A stretch of 64,000 nucleotides of DNA from Patulibacter americanus DSM 16676 (GCF_000420025.1 NZ_ATUD01000003.1:310001-374000), one strand, 5' to 3'; positions 38,150-47,440 are shown, numbered from the stretch's first letter. The notes: generated by a model not told the origin, from the letters alone. Translations and numbers: made by a program.

Positions 38150-39439
38150 TTAGCCGTGCTTGGCGAGCGCGGCCACGAAGCGGTCCTCGAACCGCTTGGC
38201 GGAGTACGTGTCGCCCGTATTCTGCAGGATGGCGAACGCGACCTCGCGACCCTTGACCGTCGTGCAGTAGCCCGCGAGCGCCGAGACGCCGATGAGGGTC
38301 CCCGTCTTGGCCTGGCAGCGGCCGACGGCGGCGGTGTAGCGCATGCGCCGGGCGAGGGTGCCGCTGCGGCCGGCCTGGGCCAGGCCCGCGCGCAGCACGG
38401 GGGCGATCTCCTCGTCCGCGTCCAGCGACTGCAGCAGCTGCACGACGACGCGCGGCGACACGCGGTTCTGGCGGGTCAGGCCCGAGCCGTCCACGATCCG
38501 CGGGGTGGTCCCGGCGAACGGGCGCAGGGCGCGACGGAGGTAGGCCGTGCCGGAGGCCGTCGTGGCGGGCGCGACGTCGAACGCGTCGGTGCGGCACGCC
38601 GTCTCGACCGGGGTCTCGGGCAGGGGCGGATTGACCGGGATCGGGGTGAGCGCGCCCGCGATCCGGCAGCTCGCCTCGTCGGCGTCGCGGGAGACGACGT
38701 CCTTGACGAGGGTCTCGGCGACGAAGTTGTCCGACGGTCCGAGCGTCGCGGCGGAGAGCTCGGCGAGCGACGGGCCCGTCTGCGTCGCCACCGGCGCCGC
38801 GGCGACGGGCGCGCGGCCGGCGGCGACGGTGCCCGTCACCCGCAGGCCCGAGGAGCGCAGCGCGGTGCGGAAGAGCGATCCGGCCTGGCCGGCGGGGTCG
38901 ACCGTGCCGGCGCCCCGGTCGACGGTCAGCGCGCCGAGGCGGCCGCCCATGTCGAAGTCCGTGGACCGCCCGGTGCGCGCGGCGCCGAGCCAGTCGTCGA
39001 ACGCGGTCGCGTCGACGCGCAGCCGCCCCTTCAGGCGGGTCACGCCGAGCGCCCGCACCGTCCGGCCCGCCAGGGCACGCAGGGCCGACCGGCCCAGGGT
39101 CGGGTCGCCGCCGCCGACGAGCCAGAGGTCGCCGTCCCACGTGCGGCCGGACGCCTCGCCCGTCGCGACGACGCGCGTGCGCGGCGCCCAGTCCGGGCCG
39201 AGCCGGTCCAGGGCCGCCGCGACGGTGAAGACCTTCGTCACCGACGCCGGGATCCGCCGGGAGCTGCCCCGCCGGTCCAGCAGCGTGCGGCCCGACGCCA
39301 GGTCGACGACCACGACGCCCCCGCGGCCCGCGAGGCCGGCCGTGGAGGGCATCGCGGCCCCGGCGGGCGCGGCCGGCAGGGCGGCGAGGCTGGCGGCCGT
39401 CGCCACGGCGGCGGCGAGGGCTGAGCGGTGGGGCGGCAT
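38150..39439 (-). CDS. dacB: D-Ala-D-Ala carboxypeptidase/endopeptidase (PBP4 type)
   Basis: 429 residues with a signal peptide (AAAVATAASLAALPAAPAGAA). The penicillin-binding motifs are SVTK (Ser66-Lys69), SDN (236-238) and KTG (378-380), in the order and spacing of peptidase family S13 (PBP4), including the large insert between SxxK and SxN. It trims peptidoglycan outside the membrane. Start chosen at the ATG that opens the signal peptide; the frame extends 38 codons further without support. It is 55 nt downstream of the cyclase gene on the same strand. Confidence 0.93.
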   Translation of the reverse strand: MPPHRSALAAAVATAASLAALPAAPAGAAMPSTAGLAGRGGVVVVDLASGRTLLDRRGSSRRIPASVTKVFTVAAALDRLGPDWAPRTRVVATGEASGRTWDGDLWLVGGGDPTLGRSALRALAGRTVRALGVTRLKGRLRVDATAFDDWLGAARTGRSTDFDMGGRLGALTVDRGAGTVDPAGQAGSLFRTALRSSGLRVTGTVAAGRAPVAAAPVATQTGPSLAELSAATLGPSDNFVAETLVKDVVSRDADEASCRIAGALTPIPVNPPLPETPVETACRTDAFDVAPATTASGTAYLRRALRPFAGTTPRIVDGSGLTRQNRVSPRVVVQLLQSLDADEEIAPVLRAGLAQAGRSGTLARRMRYTAAVGRCQAKTGTLIGVSALAGYCTTVKGREVAFAILQNTGDTYSAKRFEDRFVAALAKHG

Positions 39440-39494
39440 CGCGCGGCAGGCTACCGGGCGGCGGCGACCCGCCGACGCGGTTCGCCCGACGGCC

Positions 39495-40742
39495 TCAGGC
39501 GGGGGCGGGGTGCACGCCGGCCCGCCACCGCCCGTCGTCGCCCGGCCGGGCACGGTGGAGCGGCACGCGGCCGACGCCCTTCAGGCGCACGCGGCCGATC
39601 GGCGTGAGCTCGAGGCCGGCGTCGGCGATCCGCTCGCACGTCGGCTCGTCGACGAGCAGGCTGTCCGGGCGTGCGGCGGCGCAGACGCGCGAGGCGCGGT
39701 TGACGGGCGGCCCGAACCAGTCGCCGGCGCGGGGCACGGCGTCGCCCGTGGCCACGCCGGAGCGGATGCGCGGGAAGTCCGCCTCCGCGGCCACCCGCTC
39801 CTGCAGGGCCAGCAGCGCCTCCACCACCGCGAGGGGACGCGGGCCGGCGAGCATGACCGCGTCGCCGATCGTCTTGATGACCCGGACCCCGTCGCCCGTG
39901 ACCTCGCCCGCGAGCTCGCCGAGCCGGGCGGCGACGTCCCGCAGCCGCTGGGCGCCGAGCTGCTCGCCCATGCGCGTGAACCCGACGACGTCGGCGAACC
40001 CGATCGCCACGGGCGTGGCGCCCGCCAGGCGGCCGTCCGCGATGACGTCGGCGTCGAGCTCGACCGCCGCGAGCTGGTCCAGCGCCGTGGCGCGGACGAG
40101 CGTGCCGAGCGTGTCGGCCATGTGGGTCGCCACGGGCTCGGCGGCGGCGGCGATCCGGTGCGAGAGCTCGCGCTCCGTGTCCCCCTCGCGCGTCAGCCCC
40201 GAGCCGAGCCCGATGATCGCGGCGGAGCCGATCCGGGCCGCGTAGTCGCCGAGGGTGCGGGAGAGCTCGATGAGGGCGGCGTCGTCGACGCCGAGGTCGG
40301 CGAGCCCGCGGAGCATGAGCGGCAGCCCGAGGTCGCGTTCCTCCCACACGGCGTCGTGGGCGGCCGGGATCGGCACGCCCGAGGCCTGCAGCACCCGCTC
40401 GAACAGCTCGGGGTCGACGCCGGTGCGGGCGACCACGTCGCCCGTGGTCATCGTCGGCGTGCCGCGCAGGATCCGCTGGACGGGGAGCAGCGCCAGGCGC
40501 TGGGCCCGTTCGGCGGCCCGGATCTCGTCCGGCGCGTGGCCCTGGGCGAGCAGGTCCTCGACGAGGCCCCGGCGGGCGTCCTCGGCGGAGACGGGCCGGT
40601 CGTGGGCGCCGCCGTCGCGGGGCGCGTCGTCGGGGGCGTGGTCCTCGCGGGCCTCGGGGTCGCGGCCGCGCGCAAGAGCGGCGGCGCCGTCGTCCTCGGG
40701 CTGCGTCTGGCGCCGCCGGCCGGCGCCGCCCCGGCCGCTCAC
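39495..40742 (-). CDS. Class III adenylate cyclase, Rv1264-like
   Basis: 415 residues, cytosolic (no membrane helix). The C-terminal cyclase domain (about 240-400) keeps both metal Asps (FADVVGFT Asp251; TIGDAVM Asp294), a Lys next to the second (Lys290), and the transition-state pair Asn348/Arg352 in VNRASRV. The N-terminal half (VEDLLAQGHAPDEIR, MTTGDVVARTGVDPELFERV, AIIGLGSGLTREGD) resembles the autoinhibitory, pH-responsive domain of mycobacterial Rv1264. GTG start overlaps the aminotransferase stop by 4 nt. Confidence 0.88.
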   Translation of the reverse strand: MSGRGGAGRRRQTQPEDDGAAALARGRDPEAREDHAPDDAPRDGGAHDRPVSAEDARRGLVEDLLAQGHAPDEIRAAERAQRLALLPVQRILRGTPTMTTGDVVARTGVDPELFERVLQASGVPIPAAHDAVWEERDLGLPLMLRGLADLGVDDAALIELSRTLGDYAARIGSAAIIGLGSGLTREGDTERELSHRIAAAAEPVATHMADTLGTLVRATALDQLAAVELDADVIADGRLAGATPVAIGFADVVGFTRMGEQLGAQRLRDVAARLGELAGEVTGDGVRVIKTIGDAVMLAGPRPLAVVEALLALQERVAAEADFPRIRSGVATGDAVPRAGDWFGPPVNRASRVCAAARPDSLLVDEPTCERIADAGLELTPIGRVRLKGVGRVPLHRARPGDDGRWRAGVHPAPA

Positions 40743-41845
40743 GCGTCGCGTCCGACCCGCAGCACGCGGAGCACGCGCTCCGTCGTCTCCGCGTCCCGCA
40801 CGGTGATGCGCACGTGGTGGTCGTCGCCCAGCGGTGCGCCGGCCTGGACGAGCACGCCGCCGCGCTCGAGCCGCGCCTGCAGGGCGGGGCCGTCCTCGTC
40901 GGGCGAGCGGACCCACAGCGCGCAGGACTGCGAGGGGTGGACGAGCAGGCCCGTCTCCTCCAGGCGCTCGGCCATGGCGGTGCGCTCCCGGGCGTTCTGC
41001 CGGACGCGCCGGCCGACGACCGTCTCCGCCGTCCGCACCGCGGCGAGCGCGCCGGCCAGGGAGAGGTCGCCCGCGCCGAGCCGGGGGGCGAGGACGCGCA
41101 GCAGGTCGCCGGCCCCGGCGCCGCCGACGGCGTAGCCGCAGCGCAGGCCCGCGAGGCCCCACGCCTTGGAGAACGAGCGCACCACGACGAGCCGGTCGAA
41201 CCGCTCCGTCAGTCGCAGCGTGGCGTCCGTCGCCTCGTCCGTGACGAACTCGCGCAGCGCCTCGTCGAGCAGGACGACGACGCGCTCGGGCAGGCGGCCG
41301 AGCAGCTCGGCCAGCACGCCGGCGGGGAGCAGCTCGCCCGTGGGGTCGTTCGGGCTGCCGAGCACGATCATCCGCGTCCGCGGCGTGACGGCGTCGAGGA
41401 TCCGCTGCGGGTCCAGCGAGGGGACGGTCACGGCGGTCGCGTGCGTGTCGCGCGCCATGAGCGGATAGAGCGGGTAGCCCGGCCACGGGAGCACGAGCTC
41501 GTCGCCCGGGTCCAGCAGCTCGTGGGCCGCCCGGCTCAGGAGGCCTGAGGCGCCGTCGCCCACGACGATCCGCCCGGGAGCGACGCCGTGGCGCACCGCG
41601 AGCGCCTCGCGCAGCTCGACGTCACGGCCCTCCGCGTAGCGGTGCAGACCCTTGCGGGCGTTGAACGTGATGGCGGAGACGACCTCGGCGGGCGGCAGCT
41701 CGTGCCACGTCGTGCGGGCGAGGTCGACGGGCTCGACGTGGGCGAGGGCCCGGGCGCGGCTCTCGCGCGCCTTCTCCCGGAGGTCGGCGTTGACCTCGTC
41801 CTCGCTGAGCGCCTCGAACTGGCGGTAGTAGTTGAACAGCCCCAC
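40739..41845 (-). CDS. PLP-dependent class I/II aminotransferase (HisC/CobD-like)
   Basis: 368 residues. Schiff-base Lys in VVRSFSKAWGLAGLRCGYA, SPNDPTGELLPA as the substrate/PLP loop, and LLDEALREF for the PLP-binding Asp position. Similar to histidinol-phosphate aminotransferases and the CobD-like group; the true substrate is not clear and no histidine genes are nearby. GTG start at 41845 lies 2 nt after the preceding membrane-protein stop. Its stop overlaps the cyclase start. Confidence 0.85.
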   Translation of the reverse strand: MGLFNYYRQFEALSEDEVNADLREKARESRARALAHVEPVDLARTTWHELPPAEVVSAITFNARKGLHRYAEGRDVELREALAVRHGVAPGRIVVGDGASGLLSRAAHELLDPGDELVLPWPGYPLYPLMARDTHATAVTVPSLDPQRILDAVTPRTRMIVLGSPNDPTGELLPAGVLAELLGRLPERVVVLLDEALREFVTDEATDATLRLTERFDRLVVVRSFSKAWGLAGLRCGYAVGGAGAGDLLRVLAPRLGAGDLSLAGALAAVRTAETVVGRRVRQNARERTAMAERLEETGLLVHPSQSCALWVRSPDEDGPALQARLERGGVLVQAGAPLGDDHHVRITVRDAETTERVLRVLRVGRDA

Positions 41846-41847
41846 GC

Positions 41848-42312
41848 TCAGACCCCGCCGACCGTCGGCCGCATGCCGCCGAGGAAGGCGAACCACACGG
41901 TGAAGATCGGCACGACGATGATCGTGGTGATGAGGAACAGGCGCCCGAGGATCCCCTCGCGCTGGTCGACCCCTGCGGCCCGGCGCACGAGGATCCACAG
42001 GTTGTCGAGCCGGCGCAGGAGCATCAGCGTGCCGAAGACGAACGCCAGGACGAGGGCGAACGCCAGCAGGATCCACACCCCGATGTTCTCCGACGCGACC
42101 TGCGACGAGATCCACATCGCCGCGACGGGGAGCGGGCCCCACAGCGCCGCGGTGAGCAGCGCCATGAGGCCGAGGAGCACGGCGGACGCGACGGCGTCGA
42201 TCGCGATCCGCCGCTTCGAGCCCCGCTCCGGCAGGCGCCCGTACCGGACGGGCGCGGTGCCGGGGCGGCGGCCGATGAACAGCCCGCCGTTGTCCGTCGG
42301 ATCCGTGCGCAC
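41848..42312 (-). CDS. Small membrane protein, three helices
   Basis: 154 residues; a polar N-terminus (MRTDPTDNGGLFIGRRPG) followed by three hydrophobic segments (AVASAVLLGLMALLTAALWG, IGVWILLAFALVLAFVFGTLML and RLFLITTIIVVPIFTVWFAFLGG), with a basic RRLDNLWILVRRAAGVDQREG loop. No family recognised. It lies 19 nt after the acyl-CoA ligase and 2 nt before the aminotransferase, so it is part of the same operon. Confidence 0.75.
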   Translation of the reverse strand: MRTDPTDNGGLFIGRRPGTAPVRYGRLPERGSKRRIAIDAVASAVLLGLMALLTAALWGPLPVAAMWISSQVASENIGVWILLAFALVLAFVFGTLMLLRRLDNLWILVRRAAGVDQREGILGRLFLITTIIVVPIFTVWFAFLGGMRPTVGGV

Positions 42313-42331
42313 GAAGGGAGCGTAGAGGACC

Positions 42332-44137
42332 TCAGCCGACGCCGTAGAGGGCGTCGAACTGCTCCTGGAACCGCTCGTTGACGATGTTGCGCTTGACCTT
42401 CAGGGTCGGGGTCAGCTCGCCCGTCTCCTGCGTGAGGTCGCGGTCGAGGATCAGCACCTTCTTCACCTGCTCCACGGGCGCGAGCTTCGCGTTGGCGGCG
42501 TCGACCTCGGCCTGGATCATCGCGACGACCTCGGGGTGCCGGGACAGCTCGGCGACGTCGGTCGGCAGCCCGCGACCCTGGGCCCACGGGACGAGGGTCT
42601 CCGCGTCGAGCGTGACGAGCACGACGGGGTAGGGCCGGCGGTCGCCGTGCATCACGGCCTGGCTGATCCAGGGCGAGCGCTTCAGGTCGTTCTCGAGGTT
42701 CGCCGGCGTCAGGTTCTTGCCGCCCGACGTGATGATGATGTCCTTCTTGCGGCCGACGATCGAGACGTAGCCGTCGCCGTCGATCGTGGCGAGGTCGCCC
42801 GTGTGCAGCCAGCCGCCGTCGATCGCCCCGAACGAGGCGTCCTCCATCTTGTAGTAGCCCTGGAAGATGTGGCCGCCGCGGATCAGCAGCTCGCCGTCGT
42901 CGGCGATCTTCGCCTCGACGCCCGGTAGCGGCTTGCCGACCGTGCCGAAGCGGTGCTCCTCCAGCGTGTTGACGGAGGAACCCGTCGAGGTCTCCGTCAT
43001 GCCGTAGCCCTCCATGACGGGCACGCCGCAGCCGTAGAAGAACTCGAGGATCTCCTTCGCGATCGGGGCCGCGCCCGTGACGGCGCGCTCCAGACGGCCG
43101 CCGAACAGCGCGCGGACGTTCTGGAACAGCGCGGCCTCGGCCCGGTCGAACGGCTCCTGCAGCTCGGCGGGGATCGGCTCGCCGCGGACCTGCATGTCGC
43201 GCACCCGCACGCCGAGCCGGGCGGCGGCGAGCATGCCCTCCTGCTCCTCCGGCGGCTTCGAGCCGACGGCGAGGGTGTAGATCTTCTCGAAGATGCGGGG
43301 GACGGACGGCAGCACCGTCGGCCGGACCTGCGTCAGCTCGGGAACGATCCGGGCCGGGTCGCCGCCCCAGTAGGCGATGACCGCCCCGGCGTCGATCGCG
43401 CTGAGCTGGAAGAGGAGCGCGAAGGCGTGCGCCAGCGGGAGGAAGAGGTAGAGGACGGGGTCGTCGCCCTCCATCGGCGCGAGGTCGGACGAGGCCCGGA
43501 CGATCCACCGGTAGTTGCCGTGGGAGAGCACGCAGCCCTTCGGCGGCCCCGTCGTCCCCGACGTGTACATGAACACGTACGGGTCCTCGGGGGTGACCGC
43601 CGCGGCCCGGGCGTGCAGCTCCTGCGGCTCGCGGCTCGCCGCCCGCTCGTGCAGCGCGGCGAGCGAGACGGCACCGTCGGCCTCACCCTCCAGCACGACG
43701 ATCCACTCCAGCTCGGGCAGCTCGTCGCGGACGGCGGCGATCTTCGCGACCTGCGCGGCGTCCTCGCAGACGATGCCGCGGGAACCGGAGTTGCCGACGA
43801 CCCAGGCGCACTCCTCCGGGGAGTTCGTCGGGTAGACCGAGACGTGCACGGCGCCCGTGGCGACGATGCCGAAGTGCGCGACGCTCCACTCCGGCCGGGT
43901 CGTCGCCAGCACGGAGACGCGGTCGCCCGCGTCGAGCCCGAGCCCGAGCAGACCCAGCCCGAAGCGGGTGACGCGGTCGGCGAGCTCGCGGTAGCTCGTG
44001 TCCGTCCACTCGCCCGGCGCCGTCTGGAAGCGGGCGAACGGGGCGTCCCCGAAGGCCTCGCCGGCCCGGAACGCCAGGTCCGCGATGGTCTCTCCCGCGA
44101 CGGTGGTCCCCGTGCCGGTCGTCGTGCTGGTGCTCAT
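42332..44137 (-). CDS. fadD: Long-chain acyl-CoA ligase (AMP-forming)
   Basis: 601 residues of the ANL superfamily. AMP-binding motif YTSGTTGPPKG, the A4-type PLAHAFALLFQL, EGYGMTETS, TGDLATIDGDGYVSIVGRKKDIIITSGGKNLTPANLE with the hinge, and a C-terminal KVKRNIVNERF with the catalytic Lys. Closest in style to the FadD15-like bacterial long-chain group; the acyl substrate cannot be told. ATG with GGAGGGCGC upstream. Follows the Nif3-like gene by 116 nt and heads a series of five genes. Confidence 0.92.
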   Translation of the reverse strand: MSTSTTTGTGTTVAGETIADLAFRAGEAFGDAPFARFQTAPGEWTDTSYRELADRVTRFGLGLLGLGLDAGDRVSVLATTRPEWSVAHFGIVATGAVHVSVYPTNSPEECAWVVGNSGSRGIVCEDAAQVAKIAAVRDELPELEWIVVLEGEADGAVSLAALHERAASREPQELHARAAAVTPEDPYVFMYTSGTTGPPKGCVLSHGNYRWIVRASSDLAPMEGDDPVLYLFLPLAHAFALLFQLSAIDAGAVIAYWGGDPARIVPELTQVRPTVLPSVPRIFEKIYTLAVGSKPPEEQEGMLAAARLGVRVRDMQVRGEPIPAELQEPFDRAEAALFQNVRALFGGRLERAVTGAAPIAKEILEFFYGCGVPVMEGYGMTETSTGSSVNTLEEHRFGTVGKPLPGVEAKIADDGELLIRGGHIFQGYYKMEDASFGAIDGGWLHTGDLATIDGDGYVSIVGRKKDIIITSGGKNLTPANLENDLKRSPWISQAVMHGDRRPYPVVLVTLDAETLVPWAQGRGLPTDVAELSRHPEVVAMIQAEVDAANAKLAPVEQVKKVLILDRDLTQETGELTPTLKVKRNIVNERFQEQFDALYGVG

Positions 44138-44253
44138 GCGCCCTCCGTGGTCGTGCGGGGCGGGCGCACCGCGCCGCCCCCTTCGGCCGATCCTACGTCG
44201 GGTCGGGCGCCGTGGGTGACGGGTTTCGGGCGACCCCGCGGACGGCTTCCGTC

Positions 44254-45021
44254 CTAGATCGGGTTGGCGGTGTCGACGAACTCGTGGCGGACGCCGAAGC
44301 GGTCGGCGAGCCGGGCGCCGAGGGCCTGCACGCCGCGGGTCTCCGTGGCGTGGTGGCCCGCGCAGATCGCGTGCAGCCCGTGCTCCCGGGCCAGGCCGCG
44401 GGTCTGCTCGCGCGGCTCGCCCGTGAGCAGCCCGTCGAGCCCGTCGACGGCCACGGCGGGCAGCATCCCGGCGGCGGCGCCGGAGACGATCGCCAGACGG
44501 TGCACGCGCTCCGGCCCCGCGGCGAAGACGATCGGGTCGGGCTGCGTGGCCGCGGCGATCCGGTCGACGAGCTCGCCGACGGGCAGGCCGTCCTCCCAGG
44601 AGGCGACGACGCCGATGGCCGGGCTGCCCGAGCCGGCCCACGGCTCGTGGGTGGCGCCGAGCGCGTCGGCCAGGAGGGCGTTGTTGCCCAGCTCGGCGTG
44701 CCCGTCGAGCGGCAGGTGGTAGCCGGCCAGGGCGATGCCACCGGCGAGCAGGACGCGCAGCCGTGCCGCCGCCACGCGGTCCAGGGCGCGCGGGTCCCCG
44801 TCCCAGAACAGGCCGTGGTGGACGAGGACGAGGTCCGCGCCCGCCGCGGCGGCGGCCTCGAGCGCCTCGAGGTCGGCGGAGACCGCGGTCACCACGCGCT
44901 CGATCTCGGCGTCGCGGCCGTCGGGGTGCGGCACCTGGAGCCCGTTGGGGCAGTAGTCCCGGAACGTGCCGGGGGCGAGGAGGTCGTCCAGGTGGTCGAG
45001 GAGGTCGCCGAGACGGGCCAT
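44254..45021 (-). CDS. Nif3-like dinuclear metal protein (DUF34)
   Basis: 255 residues. The metal-site motifs of the Nif3/YbgI family are present: LVHHGLFW, AGYHLPLDGH, GEPREQTR and AGHHATE, with FRDYCPNGLQV near the N-terminus. Some members act as GTP cyclohydrolase I-type enzymes or metal-insertion helpers, but the role is not established. Start chosen at MARLGDLLDHLDDL; upstream frame has no support. Divergent from the sigma-factor gene. Confidence 0.9.
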   Translation of the reverse strand: MARLGDLLDHLDDLLAPGTFRDYCPNGLQVPHPDGRDAEIERVVTAVSADLEALEAAAAAGADLVLVHHGLFWDGDPRALDRVAAARLRVLLAGGIALAGYHLPLDGHAELGNNALLADALGATHEPWAGSGSPAIGVVASWEDGLPVGELVDRIAAATQPDPIVFAAGPERVHRLAIVSGAAAGMLPAVAVDGLDGLLTGEPREQTRGLAREHGLHAICAGHHATETRGVQALGARLADRFGVRHEFVDTANPI

Positions 45022-45100
45022 CGGCGCATCCTCCCAGAGGCCGCCCGGACGGCCGTCGGGGGCGCGCGGCGGCCGAGCCCGAACGACGTTCGCCACCGGG

Positions 45101-45129
45101 GTGACAGCCGTCCCCGCCCGGACTATGAT
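45101..45129 (+). promoter_or_regulatory. Strong vegetative-type promoter for the sigma-factor gene
   Basis: GTGACA (45101-45106), 17-base spacer, TATGAT (45124-45129): 5/6 matches at both boxes. It faces the ECF sigma gene with a leader of about 60 nt, and implies expression by the housekeeping sigma factor rather than by the ECF factor itself. Confidence 0.75.
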
Positions 45130-45194
45130 CGCGTCCGTCGCGCCCCGTGTCCGCCCTCGGACCGTCGTGCCTGACCCGTCAACGGGGTCGTCCC

Positions 45195-46973
45195 ATGCCC
45201 GCCTCCGCACCACCACGCCCTCCGACGACCGCGGGCCGGCTCGCGGGCCGCGCGCCCGAGGCGACCGCGACCGACGCCGTGCTCGTCCGGCTCGCCGCCG
45301 GCGGCGACGTGACCGCGTTCGAGGCCCTGTTCCGGCGCCACCGCCCGGCGGTCCACGCCCAAGCCGTCCGCATGCTGCAGGACCACGGCCGCGCGGAGGA
45401 CGTCGTGCAGGACGTCTTTGTGAGCGCCATGCGCGCGCTACAGGAGGGCCGCGAGCCGCTCCACCCGGCCGCGTGGCTGCGCGAGATCACCCGCCGCGCC
45501 TGCATCGACCAGTGGCGCGCGGCGACCCGGCGGGGCGAGGTCAGCCTCGACGCCCCCGGCGACCTGAGCTCGGGCGACGCGCGCCGCCTCGCGGACGACG
45601 ACTCCCTGGCGCGGGCCACGGAGGACCGCGAGTCCGTCGCCACGCTGCGCCGGGCGTTCCGCGACCTGCCCGCCCTGCAGCACACCGTGCTCGTGCAGCG
45701 CGAGCTGGAGGGGCGCGCACCGGACGAGATCGCGACGCGGCTCGGACTCTCCCGGACGGTCGTCGAGGGGCAGCTCGCCCGCGGCCGGCGCACGCTGGCC
45801 CGCGCGTACCGCGAGCTGCAGAGCGGCGAGCGCTGCACCGCGGTCCGCGCGCTCTGCGATGCGTCGATGGAGCGCGCGCTGGGGGTCCGCGAGCGGGGGC
45901 GGATCACCGGCCACCTCTCGAGCTGCGACGGCTGCCGGCGGCACGCGCGGACTCTCGGCGTCGACACGCGCCTGCTCCACCCGACCACGCTGGCCGCGAA
46001 GGCGACGCTCCTGCTGCCGCTCCCGCTCCTGCGGCGCTGGCCCGTCGAGCCGGTGCTCGCCGGCGAGGCCGCCGGCGGTGCGCTCGGGGCGAAGGTGCTC
46101 GTCGGCGCCGCGGTCCTGGCCGCGGGCAGCGGCGGCGTCTACGCCACCCGCGACGCCCCGGTCCGCCACATCCTGCCGTCTGCGGCGCCGGCGCCGAGGC
46201 CGCACCCCGCCGGCGCGTCCGCGACGCCGGGGACCGACCTGCTCCTGACCCTCTCGGGGCAGATCGTCGCCCGCGTGCCCGGCGCCGCGGCGGGCACGCC
46301 CGCGGGCGTGCCCGCCCTGCCGTGGTCCCCGCAGGGGCGCCCGGCCGGGGCCGCGGCCGGCGTCGCCGTGCCGCCCGCGGCCGGCGGCGCCGGCGTCCCG
46401 GGGTCCGGGTCCCCCGCCACCGCGAGTCGTCCGCCCGCTGCGCCCGCCGCCTCCCCTGCGCTCCCCGCGCCGACCCCCGCCACGCCGTCGACCGACCGGT
46501 CCGGGGCGCCCCCGCCGACCGCCGAGGGTCCGCGGACGGACGGCGGCCGCGGCGACGCCCCACGCACCGACGGCGCACCGCGCAGCGAGGACGGCCCGCG
46601 CGGCGAGGGCGGAACGGACGCGCCTCCTCACGGCGACGGCGGTCGCGACGGAGCCGTCACCGGCGAGGGGCCCATGGCGCCGACCGCGCCCGCAGCTCCC
46701 GTCCTGCCGTCGACGCCCGGCGGGGAGCGGCAGGCGCCCGGGCCGGACGGCGGCGGGCCCGGCGAGCCCGTGTCCGGGGTGCTCGCCCCCGAACCTCCCG
46801 CCCCGGCGTTCGCGCCGCCCGCCGCGCCGCCGCCCTCCGGATCGGAGGGCGGGTCTCCGGAGTCCGTCGGGCCCCGGTCGCCGGTCGACGTCGGTCTGCT
46901 GGCGTCGCCGGAGCCCGACGCCCCGGCGCCGGTCGACGGTGCGTCCCCCGCAGGGGTGACCCGTGGCTCCTGA
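45195..46973 (+). CDS. ECF sigma factor fused to zinc anti-sigma domain, TM segment and long Pro-rich tail
   Basis: 592 residues. Sigma region 2 at about 40-110 (FEALFRRHRPAVHAQAVRML, AEDVVQDVFVSAMRAL, WLREITRRACIDQWR); region 4 at about 150-205 (LPALQHTVLVQRELEG, EIATRLGLSRTVVEGQLARGR). A zinc anti-sigma-like module follows: Cys221, then GHLSSCDGC giving His240-Cys244-Cys247. A hydrophobic segment (about 294-317) comes next, and then about 275 residues almost free of hydrophobics, rich in Pro, Ala, Gly, Ser and Asp. Thus sigma, anti-sigma and membrane anchor are on one chain. Start at the ATG giving MPASAPPR; upstream ATG at 45147 is possible. Overlaps the next gene by 11 nt. Confidence 0.85.
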   Translation: MPASAPPRPPTTAGRLAGRAPEATATDAVLVRLAAGGDVTAFEALFRRHRPAVHAQAVRMLQDHGRAEDVVQDVFVSAMRALQEGREPLHPAAWLREITRRACIDQWRAATRRGEVSLDAPGDLSSGDARRLADDDSLARATEDRESVATLRRAFRDLPALQHTVLVQRELEGRAPDEIATRLGLSRTVVEGQLARGRRTLARAYRELQSGERCTAVRALCDASMERALGVRERGRITGHLSSCDGCRRHARTLGVDTRLLHPTTLAAKATLLLPLPLLRRWPVEPVLAGEAAGGALGAKVLVGAAVLAAGSGGVYATRDAPVRHILPSAAPAPRPHPAGASATPGTDLLLTLSGQIVARVPGAAAGTPAGVPALPWSPQGRPAGAAAGVAVPPAAGGAGVPGSGSPATASRPPAAPAASPALPAPTPATPSTDRSGAPPPTAEGPRTDGGRGDAPRTDGAPRSEDGPRGEGGTDAPPHGDGGRDGAVTGEGPMAPTAPAAPVLPSTPGGERQAPGPDGGGPGEPVSGVLAPEPPAPAFAPPAAPPPSGSEGGSPESVGPRSPVDVGLLASPEPDAPAPVDGASPAGVTRGS

Positions 46974-47259
46974 CCGCGAGGGTCTGATCGACGTCGCGTC
47001 GCACTCGACGATGTACGCGATCGGCGCCTACTTCTGCGACCGCCACCCCGAGCTGGTCGACGACGTCCTCGCCGACGCCGACCAGATCGAGGGCCGCGGG
47101 CTGCGGCGCTGGGCCACGGACGAGGGCGTCGCGGTCCAGGACGCGTTCGAGACGCTCGTCACCGGTCTGGCCATCCGCTTCTACACCGCTTTGGCCGACG
47201 AGACCCTCGGCGAGGGCGTGCGCGGTGTGCCGGCGGCCGAGGCCGGCGACGCCGCCTAG
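46963..47259 (+). CDS. Hypothetical 98-residue helical protein
   Basis: 98 residues, GTG start overlapping the end of the sigma-factor gene by 11 nt. The sequence ([38 protein letters not shown], split for quoting) is helical and soluble, with one Cys and several His. No family recognised. The overlap suggests co-expression with the sigma/anti-sigma fusion, so it could be a regulator or target, but there is no direct evidence. Confidence 0.65.
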   Translation: MAPDREGLIDVASHSTMYAIGAYFCDRHPELVDDVLADADQIEGRGLRRWATDEGVAVQDAFETLVTGLAIRFYTALADETLGEGVRGVPAAEAGDAA

Positions 47260-47352
47260 GGCGTACGCGACGTCGGGGCGGATCGGGGCGCGGCCGAAGC
47301 GGGGGAGGGGCACGCCGTCGCGCGCTCGACCGTGGCATACTCTCGATCGCAT

Positions 47353-47426
<74 letters not shown>

Positions 47427-47440
47427 CTGCAGCAGTACGC

